Source of the DNA: Oligoflexus tunisiensis | GTDB taxonomy: Bacteria > Bdellovibrionota_B > Oligoflexia > Oligoflexales > Oligoflexaceae | Length of the DNA stretch: 64,000 nt | Direction: 5' to 3' | Assembly: GCF_001748245.1 (NCBI RefSeq) | Contig: NZ_BDFO01000001.1 | Location: 5,683,778 to 5,747,777, forward strand | Part shown: one piece after another, positions 33,583 to 41,345 of the stretch | How positions within the stretch are numbered: the stretch's first letter is position 1 | Layout of the letters: the number at the start of each line of letters is the position of its first letter | The notes under the pieces: generated by a model | Told to the model about the DNA's origin: nothing | The model's database searches: none | Seen by the model: only the letters and a program-made list of their open reading frames with translations | Made by a program: the position numbers and the translations under genes

Positions 33583-34263
33583 TCAGGACTCGACGACTTC
33601 CCCGTCCTTAAGCCGAACGATGCGGCTGGCATGCTTCATCACCTGCGGATCATGGGTGGAAAAGATGAAAGTGGTCTTGTGGGTGGTATTGATTTCTTTC
33701 ATGAGGTTGATGATTTTTTCGCCAGTCGCGGAATCCAGGTTGGCGGTCGGTTCATCGGCCAGGACGATGCGCGGGCTGGTCACCAGCGCCCGGGCGATGG
33801 CCACCCTTTGCCTTTGCCCCCCGGACAGTTCGTTGGATTTCTGTTTCGCCTGATCCTTGAGCCCCACTTCGCCAATCAGCTGATCGATGATGCGGGCCCG
33901 ATCCTTCGGGCTGAAACCGCCGTGGATGAGCAGAGGAAATTCGATGTTTTGATAGACGGTGAGCACCGGAATCAGGTTGAAGCTCTGGAAGATAAAGCCC
34001 AGCTTTTCCAGCCGCAGCCGGGTCAGATCCTTGTCCGAAAGCCTGGATATCGGCCGGTTCTCAATGTAGACCTCACCCGTGGTCGGTGAATCCATGCAAC
34101 CGATGAGGTTGAGCATCGTGGACTTGCCACAGCCCGAAGGCCCGGCGATGGTCGTGAATTCGCCCTCTTCAATGGAAAGGTTGATGTTCTTGAGGGCTCT
34201 CACTTCGGTCTTGCCGAGCGGATAGACTTTCGAAACGGCTTCGATACGAATGGCTTGCGTCAT
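33583..34263 (-). CDS. LolD-like ABC transporter ATP-binding protein
   Basis: The 226-residue ATPase shows Walker A GPSGCGKST, the Q-loop FIFQSFNLIP, signature LSGGQRQR, Walker B IVLADEPTANLD and an H-loop in FSTHDP, all standard for the MacB/LolD/FtsE class. It is the first gene of a six-gene operon. The ATG at 34263 begins the conserved region; the open frame upstream adds non-conserved residues. A GGAGG is about 13 bases upstream, further than usual. The 107-base gap to the next gene upstream probably holds the operon promoter. Confidence 0.95.
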   Translation of the reverse strand: MTQAIRIEAVSKVYPLGKTEVRALKNINLSIEEGEFTTIAGPSGCGKSTMLNLIGCMDSPTTGEVYIENRPISRLSDKDLTRLRLEKLGFIFQSFNLIPVLTVYQNIEFPLLIHGGFSPKDRARIIDQLIGEVGLKDQAKQKSNELSGGQRQRVAIARALVTSPRIVLADEPTANLDSATGEKIINLMKEINTTHKTTFIFSTHDPQVMKHASRIVRLKDGEVVES

Positions 34264-34370
34264 GGCTGGCTCATTTCCTCCAGAGAATTCCGGGCGGATC
34301 ACATAGGCATATATGGTGGCGCAAGGCTGTGGGATTGGCAAGGATTATCTTGGGACTGGAGGACGACTTA

Positions 34371-35495
34371 TCAGTCTTTCATGATGATGCGAATGCCTTC
34401 CAGTTCAGGAGGTGTAGCGTCTGGACTAATAAAGAGCCAGCGCAGGAGCTGCAGATAGAACCCAAAGAGTGGCAGGCGATCGGCCACTTCCTGGCGAACG
34501 CGCTCTCTCTTCTCCTTGAAGGCGGCATGACTTTCGCTGGTGAGCAGTTCCTGCTCACGCAGGTAGACATCGAGAGTCTGGACCTGAATTTCAAAGGTCT
34601 TGTTCCACCAGCGATATACGGCCTTGATGGCCTGCCAACCGCTTTGCTTTTGTTGGGCTTCGCCGACATGGTTCTTGACTTCGATTCGCGTGAGTCGCTG
34701 GGTGGAGGGCTCATGCGAGACGCCGTGCAAAGCCAGGGTTTCGCTATCCCAGCTGGCATCCTCCAGGGCTTCCAGCACATTATGAATGCAGTCGTGATCA
34801 TCGACCACGATCTTGATGCCGAAGATATCCTTGATGAAGTAACTCAGCTCGCGGAGTTTTTTATCCTGATGGACGAGCTTGTCCAGTTCGAAAATTTCAT
34901 CGACCACCTTGGACCAGATCTGCTCCTCGGCCTTGATGCGCGAGACCATCTTGTTGATGCCGAAGGCATTGCGGCACAGCGGCTGATATTCAACAAAGTT
35001 GGCGATCAACCGGGGCCGCTCCCAGCCCTGGGGTCCGGCATAACGCAATTTTTCCAGCAGCCAGTTCCCGAGATCAAGGTCGGTGCGTTCGTAAACTTCT
35101 GATTTCTGAATATCCTGGATGAGCTTGAGGCGCTGGTGGGTCCCCGGAAGCTGGGCGATGACCACGCTCTTCATTTGCACTTCGCTGGCCAGCAGCTGAT
35201 CACAGAGCAGACCGCAGAGTCGGTGCAGCTTTTCTTCGCCCTTGCAGATCATGCGATGATAGGCCCGTCGGACCTCTTCCAGGCGTTTGCGGGATACGAC
35301 GAGCTCCTGGCCGCCAAGCCCCTCGCGCAGAAAGCGGTCCTTTTTATCCTTCAGATAGCAGACAAATTCATTCAGAACCGGTTCCTGGGTCACCAGCCAG
35401 AGTGTGGAATCAGGATAGTGATGCACATCACCGTTGAAAGAAATTTCCAAGCGCGGACCCGGGTTTTGTGTGGTTATTGATTCAGGCTCAAGCAC
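34371..35495 (-). CDS. RelA/SpoT-type synthetase-like protein, divergent
   Basis: The 374-residue protein has a region that aligns by eye with (p)ppGpp synthetases: RIKAEEQIWSK at about residues 186-196 (family RxKxxxSIxxK, with Gln for Ser), DIFGIKIVV from Asp 223 (family D-x2-G-x-R/K-I), GWQAIKAVYRWW (GYQSLH position, altered) and EIQVQT from Glu 302 (EIQIRT). Metal-binding Asp and Glu are therefore kept, while the His and Tyr of GYQSLH are not. The N-terminal 170 residues and C-terminus have no recognised domain. No HD hydrolase motif is seen. Activity is uncertain. Start is GTG at 35495, overlapping the next gene by 22 bases. Confidence 0.65.
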   Translation of the reverse strand: MLEPESITTQNPGPRLEISFNGDVHHYPDSTLWLVTQEPVLNEFVCYLKDKKDRFLREGLGGQELVVSRKRLEEVRRAYHRMICKGEEKLHRLCGLLCDQLLASEVQMKSVVIAQLPGTHQRLKLIQDIQKSEVYERTDLDLGNWLLEKLRYAGPQGWERPRLIANFVEYQPLCRNAFGINKMVSRIKAEEQIWSKVVDEIFELDKLVHQDKKLRELSYFIKDIFGIKIVVDDHDCIHNVLEALEDASWDSETLALHGVSHEPSTQRLTRIEVKNHVGEAQQKQSGWQAIKAVYRWWNKTFEIQVQTLDVYLREQELLTSESHAAFKEKRERVRQEVADRLPLFGFYLQLLRWLFISPDATPPELEGIRIIMKD

Positions 35496-35989
35496 TTGCT
35501 TACATCGTCACTCCGCGCCATGCAATAGGCAAAGGCCAGGGACGGTTGGCTGGGGGCCGAACATTCATGAAAGCTACGCCCACTTGCCATGCAGAGGCCA
35601 TAGCCCGTCGTTGCGTTCTGCACATAATTACAGTCAGTCACATCGCGTCCGGACGCCATGCAGAGGCCAAAGCCCACGCTGGCTTTTTTGGGCAGATCGC
35701 ATTCGGCAACGGGACGCCCCCCGAGAATACAGAGCGCCCAGCCTACGCTGGGGTTGGTTTTGTTCTGGCAAATGCTTTTGTAAAGACCCCCGTGCATGCA
35801 AACGGCCCGGGCAAAGTTCGGATGATCATTTTTTTGAAGAGCGATCACGAAGCCAACCGGCGGCACCTGCTTCTGCTTCAGGTCCATGATCCTTTGCATA
35901 AAGGCTGAGCTTGCATATTGGGCCTGAAGGCCTGGCATTACCAGAAGGTTCAGGACCATGAGGATCCAAAATGTGTGTACTGTCTTCAT
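35474..35989 (-). CDS. Exported protein with tandem two-Cys repeats
   Basis: The 171-residue protein has a signal peptide (cut after LQA, near 23). The mature part contains about five tandem units of about 24 residues of the form [FYW]-x-L-C-M-x-SGR-x4-C, for example GFGLCMASGRDVTDC and GYGLCMASGRSFHEC; two units are more diverged. Each unit has two Cys, suggesting a disulfide-held solenoid. GAGG lies 6 bases before the ATG at 35989. No named family is recognised. It overlaps the synthetase-like gene by 22 bases. Confidence 0.78.
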   Translation of the reverse strand: MKTVHTFWILMVLNLLVMPGLQAQYASSAFMQRIMDLKQKQVPPVGFVIALQKNDHPNFARAVCMHGGLYKSICQNKTNPSVGWALCILGGRPVAECDLPKKASVGFGLCMASGRDVTDCNYVQNATTGYGLCMASGRSFHECSAPSQPSLAFAYCMARSDDVSKCLSLNQ

Positions 35990-36175
35990 CGTCCACCTCG
36001 GCGAATAACTCAGCGAAACAGCAGGGAGCAATTCTTTTCTAGCAAGCAGAATGCCGAATATAAGCAGCTGATTTTATTCAAAATAGCTGAGGGGAAATGT
36101 TTACTTTTTAGGCAGAACTGTCAAGCTCCGGGGCACTGCGCTATCGTAGGAGTAGGGATAATACATGGAGGCAAC

Positions 36176-37174
36176 ATGGAGCGCGAAGAGCAGCGCAACC
36201 GGCGTTATTGGAAGAATCTCGCGACCACTCTGCACAAGGAGGGGCGTTATGCTGAAGCCCTGCGCATCTATCGACAGGCCATCCTCACGAACCCGGATGA
36301 TGCCGACGTCAGCTACAACCTTGGCAATCTTCTGCGAACCATCGGCCAGAACGAAAAAGCGATCAGCTTTTACGAGCATGCGCATCGCCTGAATCCCAAG
36401 GATCCTGACATCCTGATCAACCTCGCGCCGCTCTATCGTTCCGGTCAAAGGCACGACGCCGCGCGGCAGTGTTATGAAAAAATTCTGCAGCTCGATCCCG
36501 AGAATGCCACCGCCCACTATTTCGTCGCCGCCCTTGCCGGTCAGACCCCGCCCCGCGCTCCGACCACCTATGTGGTGGAACTGTTCGATCAGTATGCCCC
36601 GACCTATGATCAGCACATGAATCAGGTCCTGAAATATCGGGCTCCCGAGCTCCTCCGCAACCTCCTGCTGAACTATGCCCCCACACGCGGGCGCCGGTTC
36701 CTGACCTGTGATCTGGGCTGCGGCACAGGACGCAGCATGGATGCATTCGAACGCCTCATCACCACGGTGGATGGTTATGATCTGTCTCCTGTGATGCTGC
36801 AGCGCGCGGCGGCAAAAAATATCTACCGTCAATTGATTGCCGGTGATTGCATCGAGACTCTGGCCGCAGCGCCCGCATCCTACGAACTCTTTGTGGCCGC
36901 GGATTTGATGCCCTACATTGGGGCCCTGGATCCTTTGCTGGAGGTGATTCGGGAAAAAGCCAAGTCCCCGGCTTTTTTAGTGTTCAGCACGGAGTTTCAG
37001 GAACATGGTGAATCCCCGCGGCTCCTGACCACCGGGCGTTACCAGCACAGTCTTGCCTACATGCAATCCCGTTTGCGGGCCCATAGCATGAGCCTGCGCG
37101 CCTTTCAGGTCGAGGCTTTGCGGCTGCAGGCCGAACAGCCGATTCAGGGTGGACTTTACCTCGTGGAAGTGTGA
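36176..37174 (+). CDS. TPR-repeat methyltransferase
   Basis: The 332-residue protein has an N-terminal tetratricopeptide region of about three repeats (about 10-115; LHKEGRYAEALRIYRQAI, NLGNLLRTIGQNEKAISFY and the next) followed by a class I methyltransferase domain (about 135-315) with SAM motif LTCDLGCGTGRS and a VDGYDLSPVML block. The TPR part probably selects a protein partner. GGAGG lies 4 bases upstream of the ATG. It stands alone between divergent and co-oriented neighbours, and the substrate is unknown. Confidence 0.9.
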   Translation: MEREEQRNRRYWKNLATTLHKEGRYAEALRIYRQAILTNPDDADVSYNLGNLLRTIGQNEKAISFYEHAHRLNPKDPDILINLAPLYRSGQRHDAARQCYEKILQLDPENATAHYFVAALAGQTPPRAPTTYVVELFDQYAPTYDQHMNQVLKYRAPELLRNLLLNYAPTRGRRFLTCDLGCGTGRSMDAFERLITTVDGYDLSPVMLQRAAAKNIYRQLIAGDCIETLAAAPASYELFVAADLMPYIGALDPLLEVIREKAKSPAFLVFSTEFQEHGESPRLLTTGRYQHSLAYMQSRLRAHSMSLRAFQVEALRLQAEQPIQGGLYLVEV

Positions 37175-37248
37175 GAGCCTTGCCAGGTTGGGTGTTCTAG
37201 CGATAAAATAAGAGCAAAACCATCCTTTGCTTCGCCAGGAGATTTGAC

Positions 37249-37947
37249 ATGAAAGCACGGCGCATCGCTTTGGCCTTTGTTAGCCTACTGTTATGGCAGG
37301 AGCCGGTCCGCGCTGGTGTGCGCGAATGGCAAAACGCTGGCTGGGAAAAGATTACGTCGGAGGAAGGTATCACCACCTTCCGCAAATCCTTTCCGAACAG
37401 TGAAGTCAAAGGCGTCGGCGGGGAATGCATCATCAATGCGTCCATTGGAAAGATCCTCTGGGTTTTGATGGACAATGAACACAAGGCGGACTGGGTCGAC
37501 AAATTCAAGAGCACGCGCACGGTGGACACGCCTTCCGACCTTTCCAATATTCAATATGCAGCGTTCAAGATGCCCTTCCCGGTCGCCGATCGCGATTTTG
37601 TCTACCGCTATGATTTCTCGGTGGATCAGGCCACGAACGCCATCATCGTCGCTGTGAAATCCGTGGAGCATCCCAAGGCTCCGGCCTCGGACACGGTCGG
37701 TGTGCGCGGTGAAATTCTGCACGGTCGTTACGTGCTGCAGGCCAAGGGTCCCAACCAAACCTTCGTGAAGGCGGAATATCTCGCGGATCCCAAGGGCATA
37801 CTCCCGACCTGGGTTGTCAACATCGTCCAGAAGAGCTGGCCGTTCAAGACCCTGGCGGGCCTCAGAAGACAGGTGAAAAAGCCTTTTGTGAAGGAATGGG
37901 ATATTTATACGAAGACGCTGAAGCCCAAAATGAAGGTCGCCCACTAA
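37249..37947 (+). CDS. Exported START-domain lipid-binding-like protein
   Basis: The 232-residue product has a signal peptide (cut near 22, after VRA) and a START fold: WEKITSEEGITTFRK, VGGECIINASIGKILWVLMD, FKMPFPVADRDFVYRY and YLADPKGILPTWVVNIVQK. The family binds lipids in a deep pocket; a periplasmic one might carry or sense lipids. A hairpin follows that mainly serves the opposite-strand gene. Confidence 0.85.
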   Translation: MKARRIALAFVSLLLWQEPVRAGVREWQNAGWEKITSEEGITTFRKSFPNSEVKGVGGECIINASIGKILWVLMDNEHKADWVDKFKSTRTVDTPSDLSNIQYAAFKMPFPVADRDFVYRYDFSVDQATNAIIVAVKSVEHPKAPASDTVGVRGEILHGRYVLQAKGPNQTFVKAEYLADPKGILPTWVVNIVQKSWPFKTLAGLRRQVKKPFVKEWDIYTKTLKPKMKVAH

Positions 37948-37976
37948 AAAAACCAGGGGACGCCAGCCAGCGTCCC
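37946..37976 (-). terminator. Terminator of the Spo0M gene
   Basis: GGGACGC (37957-37963) and GCGTCCC (37970-37976) form a 7-bp stem. On the minus strand a run of T residues follows (complement of the A tract at 37945-37952). Confidence 0.72.
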
Positions 37977-37987
37977 GTGTCCTGATC

Positions 37988-38752
37988 TTACAGGCGCAAC
38001 GCGCGCTCGATCATGCGTTCAAAATCGGTCCGCTGGGCATCCTCATAGGCCACCCGGAAGGACCGGATTTCATCGTCATGCCCACCAAACATCGACCGAA
38101 AACCACGCGCGCGGTGATCCACCTCAAAAATCACATCCATATCAAGCGGGCGATTGATGAAGGTGACTTCCACCTCGTTCAAGCGGCCGTAATAATTTGG
38201 ACCGGGGAGATATTCAATCTCCTGAAAGAAGGGCAGACGCGCGCCCCGGATCTGTCCGTACTCGACATCCACCTTATGCAGACGAAAGCCCAGGCGCTGC
38301 ATCGCATCGAGCACCATGCCCTGAGCCGGAAGCGGACTCACCCAAACGGGATCCTTGTCCCCGGAGTCCACCGCGTTGGCGAGATGCACATGCGTTCTCA
38401 GATAAACCGAGAGCGGCATATCATGGCCATGAAGTCGATTCAAAGGCGTATCCCAGGGAACGCGCACTTCAAAGGGAATTTCCATGGTCTGACCGGCCTT
38501 GATTTGCAGAGCGGATGCCACAGCCTCCGCCCCGATCACGACCGTCTGTCGTGTTTCACCATCACCCACTTCCTGTTTGGCGTAAGTTTCCAGCGCGATA
38601 TCGATGCGTTCAATCGCCTGATCCGCCGCTCCACCGAGCAGATTGACCGTTCCTCGCAGAAGCCCGCCTGGCGTCAGGTTGGGGTTGGAGATTCTCGTAT
38701 CTACCTTGGTACCACTGATACCAACAGAAGCCAAAATGCGATTCAATACCAT
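37988..38752 (-). CDS. Spo0M-like sporulation-control family protein
   Basis: The 254-residue protein has the arrestin-like Spo0M pattern from its start (ASVGISGTKVDTRI, PGGLLRGTVNLLGG, and PWDTPLN) and the C-terminal MFGGHDDE motif and ERALR end. In Bacillus, Spo0M affects sporulation through cell-shape proteins; in non-sporing bacteria its role is not known. GGAGG lies 8 bases before the ATG at 38752. Confidence 0.9.
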   Translation of the reverse strand: MVLNRILASVGISGTKVDTRISNPNLTPGGLLRGTVNLLGGAADQAIERIDIALETYAKQEVGDGETRQTVVIGAEAVASALQIKAGQTMEIPFEVRVPWDTPLNRLHGHDMPLSVYLRTHVHLANAVDSGDKDPVWVSPLPAQGMVLDAMQRLGFRLHKVDVEYGQIRGARLPFFQEIEYLPGPNYYGRLNEVEVTFINRPLDMDVIFEVDHRARGFRSMFGGHDDEIRSFRVAYEDAQRTDFERMIERALRL

Positions 38753-38885
38753 AAGTGTTTCCTCCAGAACGTGTGTGAGTGAACCCGACAACCTCCTCAA
38801 TAAACACGATTCAAAGTCATAAAGCAAAACGATTGATTTAAAGTGAAACTTCGTTTTTTGGAATATGTCGTGAAACACTCAGCCA

Positions 38886-39416
38886 TCAAAGCCTCCAGGC
38901 CCAACCCAGGGTTGGATAGAGAAGCCATTCCTTTTCGATCACGTCATCGCCGATTTCAATGCGCTCCGGATCATTCCAATAGCGCACACCCAAACCCAGC
39001 TTCCAGACGCCGGTGTCACGGACCCACCGTGCGCCCCACTCGATTTCCACCGTCTCCATGGAAGAAGCGGTCGCCTCATTGTCCGGGAAATCCAGGGTAT
39101 GCAGAGCGGTCTTTAAATAAAGGGCATAAGCTGCGGGCGCAAAGAGAGTGGATTCCAAAAAAAAGCCGTACTCCGGGACATCCGCTTCATCAAACAGACG
39201 ATAACCGAGTTCCACTCCGATGCGGGAAACCAGGTCGGCCCATCCCAACGTCATAAGATAAGCCGCATGAAAGCGCAGGCCGGTGGCCTCCTGCTGCAGA
39301 ACGTCTGCGCCCAGTTCCAGAAAATTTTCGGTCGGGAGAAAGGATTGGGCCGGCAGTGGGCTGGACCCCAGGACGAGAGCCGGCAACCCGATGCGTCCAA
39401 GCTGAGAAAAATTCAT
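38886..39416 (-). CDS. Probable outer-membrane barrel or exported protein
   Basis: The 176-residue product has a weak signal peptide (possible cut after PAQ, near 24). Strands that alternate polar and hydrophobic residues follow, with many aromatic residues, ending in LGWAWRL. This suggests a small outer-membrane protein. The start is uncertain because there is only a GAG 9 bases upstream; the reading frame is open 37 codons further, back to 39527. It lies just after dinB on the same strand and could be cotranscribed. Confidence 0.6.
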   Translation of the reverse strand: MNFSQLGRIGLPALVLGSSPLPAQSFLPTENFLELGADVLQQEATGLRFHAAYLMTLGWADLVSRIGVELGYRLFDEADVPEYGFFLESTLFAPAAYALYLKTALHTLDFPDNEATASSMETVEIEWGARWVRDTGVWKLGLGVRYWNDPERIEIGDDVIEKEWLLYPTLGWAWRL

Positions 39417-39474
39417 GACGTCCACTCGGCGTATTTCAGGTGGTGGTTCCGTGCCTGGCCGAAAACGCCAGGCT

Positions 39475-40557
39475 CTAAGCCTGAAGTCCCAGCGGAAGGG
39501 CCTCAGGCTGTTCGAAGTTTGCCACACTCACCCCGAGAAGGCGCACCTTTCTTTTCCCCACTTCCGTTTGTCCGAGCAGGTCACAGGCGATCTCTTGAAT
39601 AACAACCGCCTCATCCGTGGGAGCTGTGAGCGAACGGCTTCGGGTCACCTGATTGAAGTCGGCATACTTGCATTTGACCGTGATGGTTTTTCCGCGCAGA
39701 CCACGCCGCTGCAGGGCATCCGCCACGGCTGCAGCGAGCGCGCGCAGTTCCTTGACGAGAACATCAGGATCCAGAATATCGGTGGCAAAGGTATCCTCCT
39801 TGCCCAGCGATTTGCGTTCGCGTTCCACTTCCACCGGCCGTTCATCAATGCCTTGCGAGCGGACCCAGATCCAGCGCCCCATGCTGCCGAGCTGTCTTTC
39901 CAGCTCCGCCGGATCACGCTGCCAGACATCCCGACAGTAAACGAGCCCAGCCTGCTGCAGTCGTTTTTCACTGGCCGGCCCCACCCCATGGATGCGGCGC
40001 AGGGGAAGATGTTCCATGAAACGGCGCGCCTGCTCCGGCAGGATCACGGTCAGACCGCGTGGCTTGTTGATATCCGAGGCGATCTTGGCCAACAGTTTGT
40101 TGGGCGCAATCCCGGCGGAACCGGTGAGTTTCAGTTCGTCATAAATCTGATCCTGAATCAGTTTGGCGAGTTTGGTCGCATAGAGCCCGCGCTCATTATG
40201 CGTCACATCCAGATAGGCTTCATCGAGCGAGAGGGGTTCGATCAAAGAAGTATACTGCTGAAAGATATCGCGGATTTGTTGCGAGACGGCCTTATATTTA
40301 TAAAAATTCGGGGCCATGAAAACAGCATCCGGACAAAGCCGCGCCGCCTGTGAACAAGGCATGGCCGAGCGAACGCCGAACTTGCGGGCGACATAGCTGG
40401 CGGTGCAAACCACGGCGCGCGACTGCGGGGAACCTCCGATGACCAGTGGTTTGTCCTTGAGACTCGGGTCATCACGGATTTCAATCGACGCGTAAAAGGC
40501 ATCCATATCAAAGTGGATGATTTTGCGTTCCAGCAACGATGGGTGCACTGTGGGCAT
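39475..40557 (-). CDS. dinB: DNA polymerase IV (Y-family translesion polymerase)
   Basis: The 360-residue protein has all Y-family blocks: FDMDAFYASIE with catalytic Asp, the SYVARKFGVRSAMP motif, SLDEAYLDVT with the catalytic Asp-Glu pair, the GIAPNKLLAKIASD block and the little-finger domain (about 240-345). It lacks a clear C-terminal clamp-binding motif that I can name with confidence. It copies across damaged template bases. A GGAAACGTTTTCC palindrome at 40571-40583 lies in its promoter region and could be a damage-response operator. Confidence 0.97.
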   Translation of the reverse strand: MPTVHPSLLERKIIHFDMDAFYASIEIRDDPSLKDKPLVIGGSPQSRAVVCTASYVARKFGVRSAMPCSQAARLCPDAVFMAPNFYKYKAVSQQIRDIFQQYTSLIEPLSLDEAYLDVTHNERGLYATKLAKLIQDQIYDELKLTGSAGIAPNKLLAKIASDINKPRGLTVILPEQARRFMEHLPLRRIHGVGPASEKRLQQAGLVYCRDVWQRDPAELERQLGSMGRWIWVRSQGIDERPVEVERERKSLGKEDTFATDILDPDVLVKELRALAAAVADALQRRGLRGKTITVKCKYADFNQVTRSRSLTAPTDEAVVIQEIACDLLGQTEVGKRKVRLLGVSVANFEQPEALPLGLQA

Positions 40558-40717
40558 GACGCGGGTCCCCGGAAACGTTTTCCATAAAAATGTATGTTAT
40601 CCGAGGGGCGCTTGTCCAGTCCAGGACGGCTCTCTGCTATCGGTGCCGGACTTCACGCTGTCGGGGGGTGATGCGCGCAGTTTAGGAAGTTCCTTGAACA
40701 CTGTTCGCCGCAATCCT

Positions 40718-40795
40718 CCTCCTTCAGGGAGGTCAAGGCGAACGGCCAAGGTTTCGCATTAGCGAATACAGCCGCTTGATTCAGCTCCCTTGGCC
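40718..40795. repeat. Left-end hairpins of the IS605-type element
   Basis: Besides CCTCC-TTCAG-GGAGG (40718-40732), a larger imperfect foldback has arms CCAAGG/CCTTGG (40746-40751 and 40788-40793, flanked by GGCC pairs) and encloses a TTCGC-ATTA-GCGAA hairpin (40753-40766). TnpA proteins of this family bind such end hairpins on single-stranded DNA. Confidence 0.6.
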
Positions 40796-41286
40796 TACTT
40801 CCTTATCCAGGTCTTGTCTTCGTTTCGTCTCGCGCCTGTAAATCTTTTCGATTGTTCGATATGTTTTTTCTCCGATGGCCTTCTTTGGCTCTCGACGTAA
40901 GCTTTCACAACATCGAGTGGTGCTCCTCCGCACGAGACCACGCAATAGCTTGGGCTCCAGAAATGATCGCCCCAGAGCTTTATCTTGATCTCAGGCCAGA
41001 ATTCCTGGCGAAGGACATAGCTTGATTTCCCCTTAAGCTTCCCTGCAAGAGCCGATACAGCCGTTTTCGGATGGCAGGAGACAAGAAGGTGAACGTGGTC
41101 ATCCTCACCGCCGAACTCTAAAAGTTCACCCTGCATCTGCTCCATCGTCTCTGCATAGACTTCTTTCAGCCTTCCGAGCATCTCATCAGTGAGAGCGCCT
41201 CGCCTGTATTTTGTGACAAAGACAAGATGAACATGATTCATAAAAATGCAGTGTCTTCCTGTCCGCCACTCAAAGTCATTCGACAT
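40795..41286 (-). CDS. tnpA: IS200/IS605-family transposase TnpA (Y1 HUH nuclease)
   Basis: The 163-residue protein has the REP/Y1 transposase layout: an N-terminal HLVFVTKYRR block, the HUH metal motif DDHVHLL (about residues 62-68) and the nucleophile Tyr in VKAYVESQ. It cuts and joins single-stranded ends during peel-and-paste transposition. The length is a little over the usual 130-155 because of a basic C-terminal tail. No frameshift is seen. Confidence 0.95.
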   Translation of the reverse strand: MSNDFEWRTGRHCIFMNHVHLVFVTKYRRGALTDEMLGRLKEVYAETMEQMQGELLEFGGEDDHVHLLVSCHPKTAVSALAGKLKGKSSYVLRQEFWPEIKIKLWGDHFWSPSYCVVSCGGAPLDVVKAYVESQRRPSEKKHIEQSKRFTGARRNEDKTWIRK

Positions 41287-41345
41287 AACCTTGACTCCAT
41301 TTTAGCTTTTTCATAAGATAACGAAAGAAAATCGAAAGGTAAATC

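Noticed and set aside
40571..40583. GGAAACGTTTTCC near dinB as a LexA box
   Set aside because: It is palindromic but does not match a LexA consensus that I can name with confidence for this group; mentioned only under dinB.
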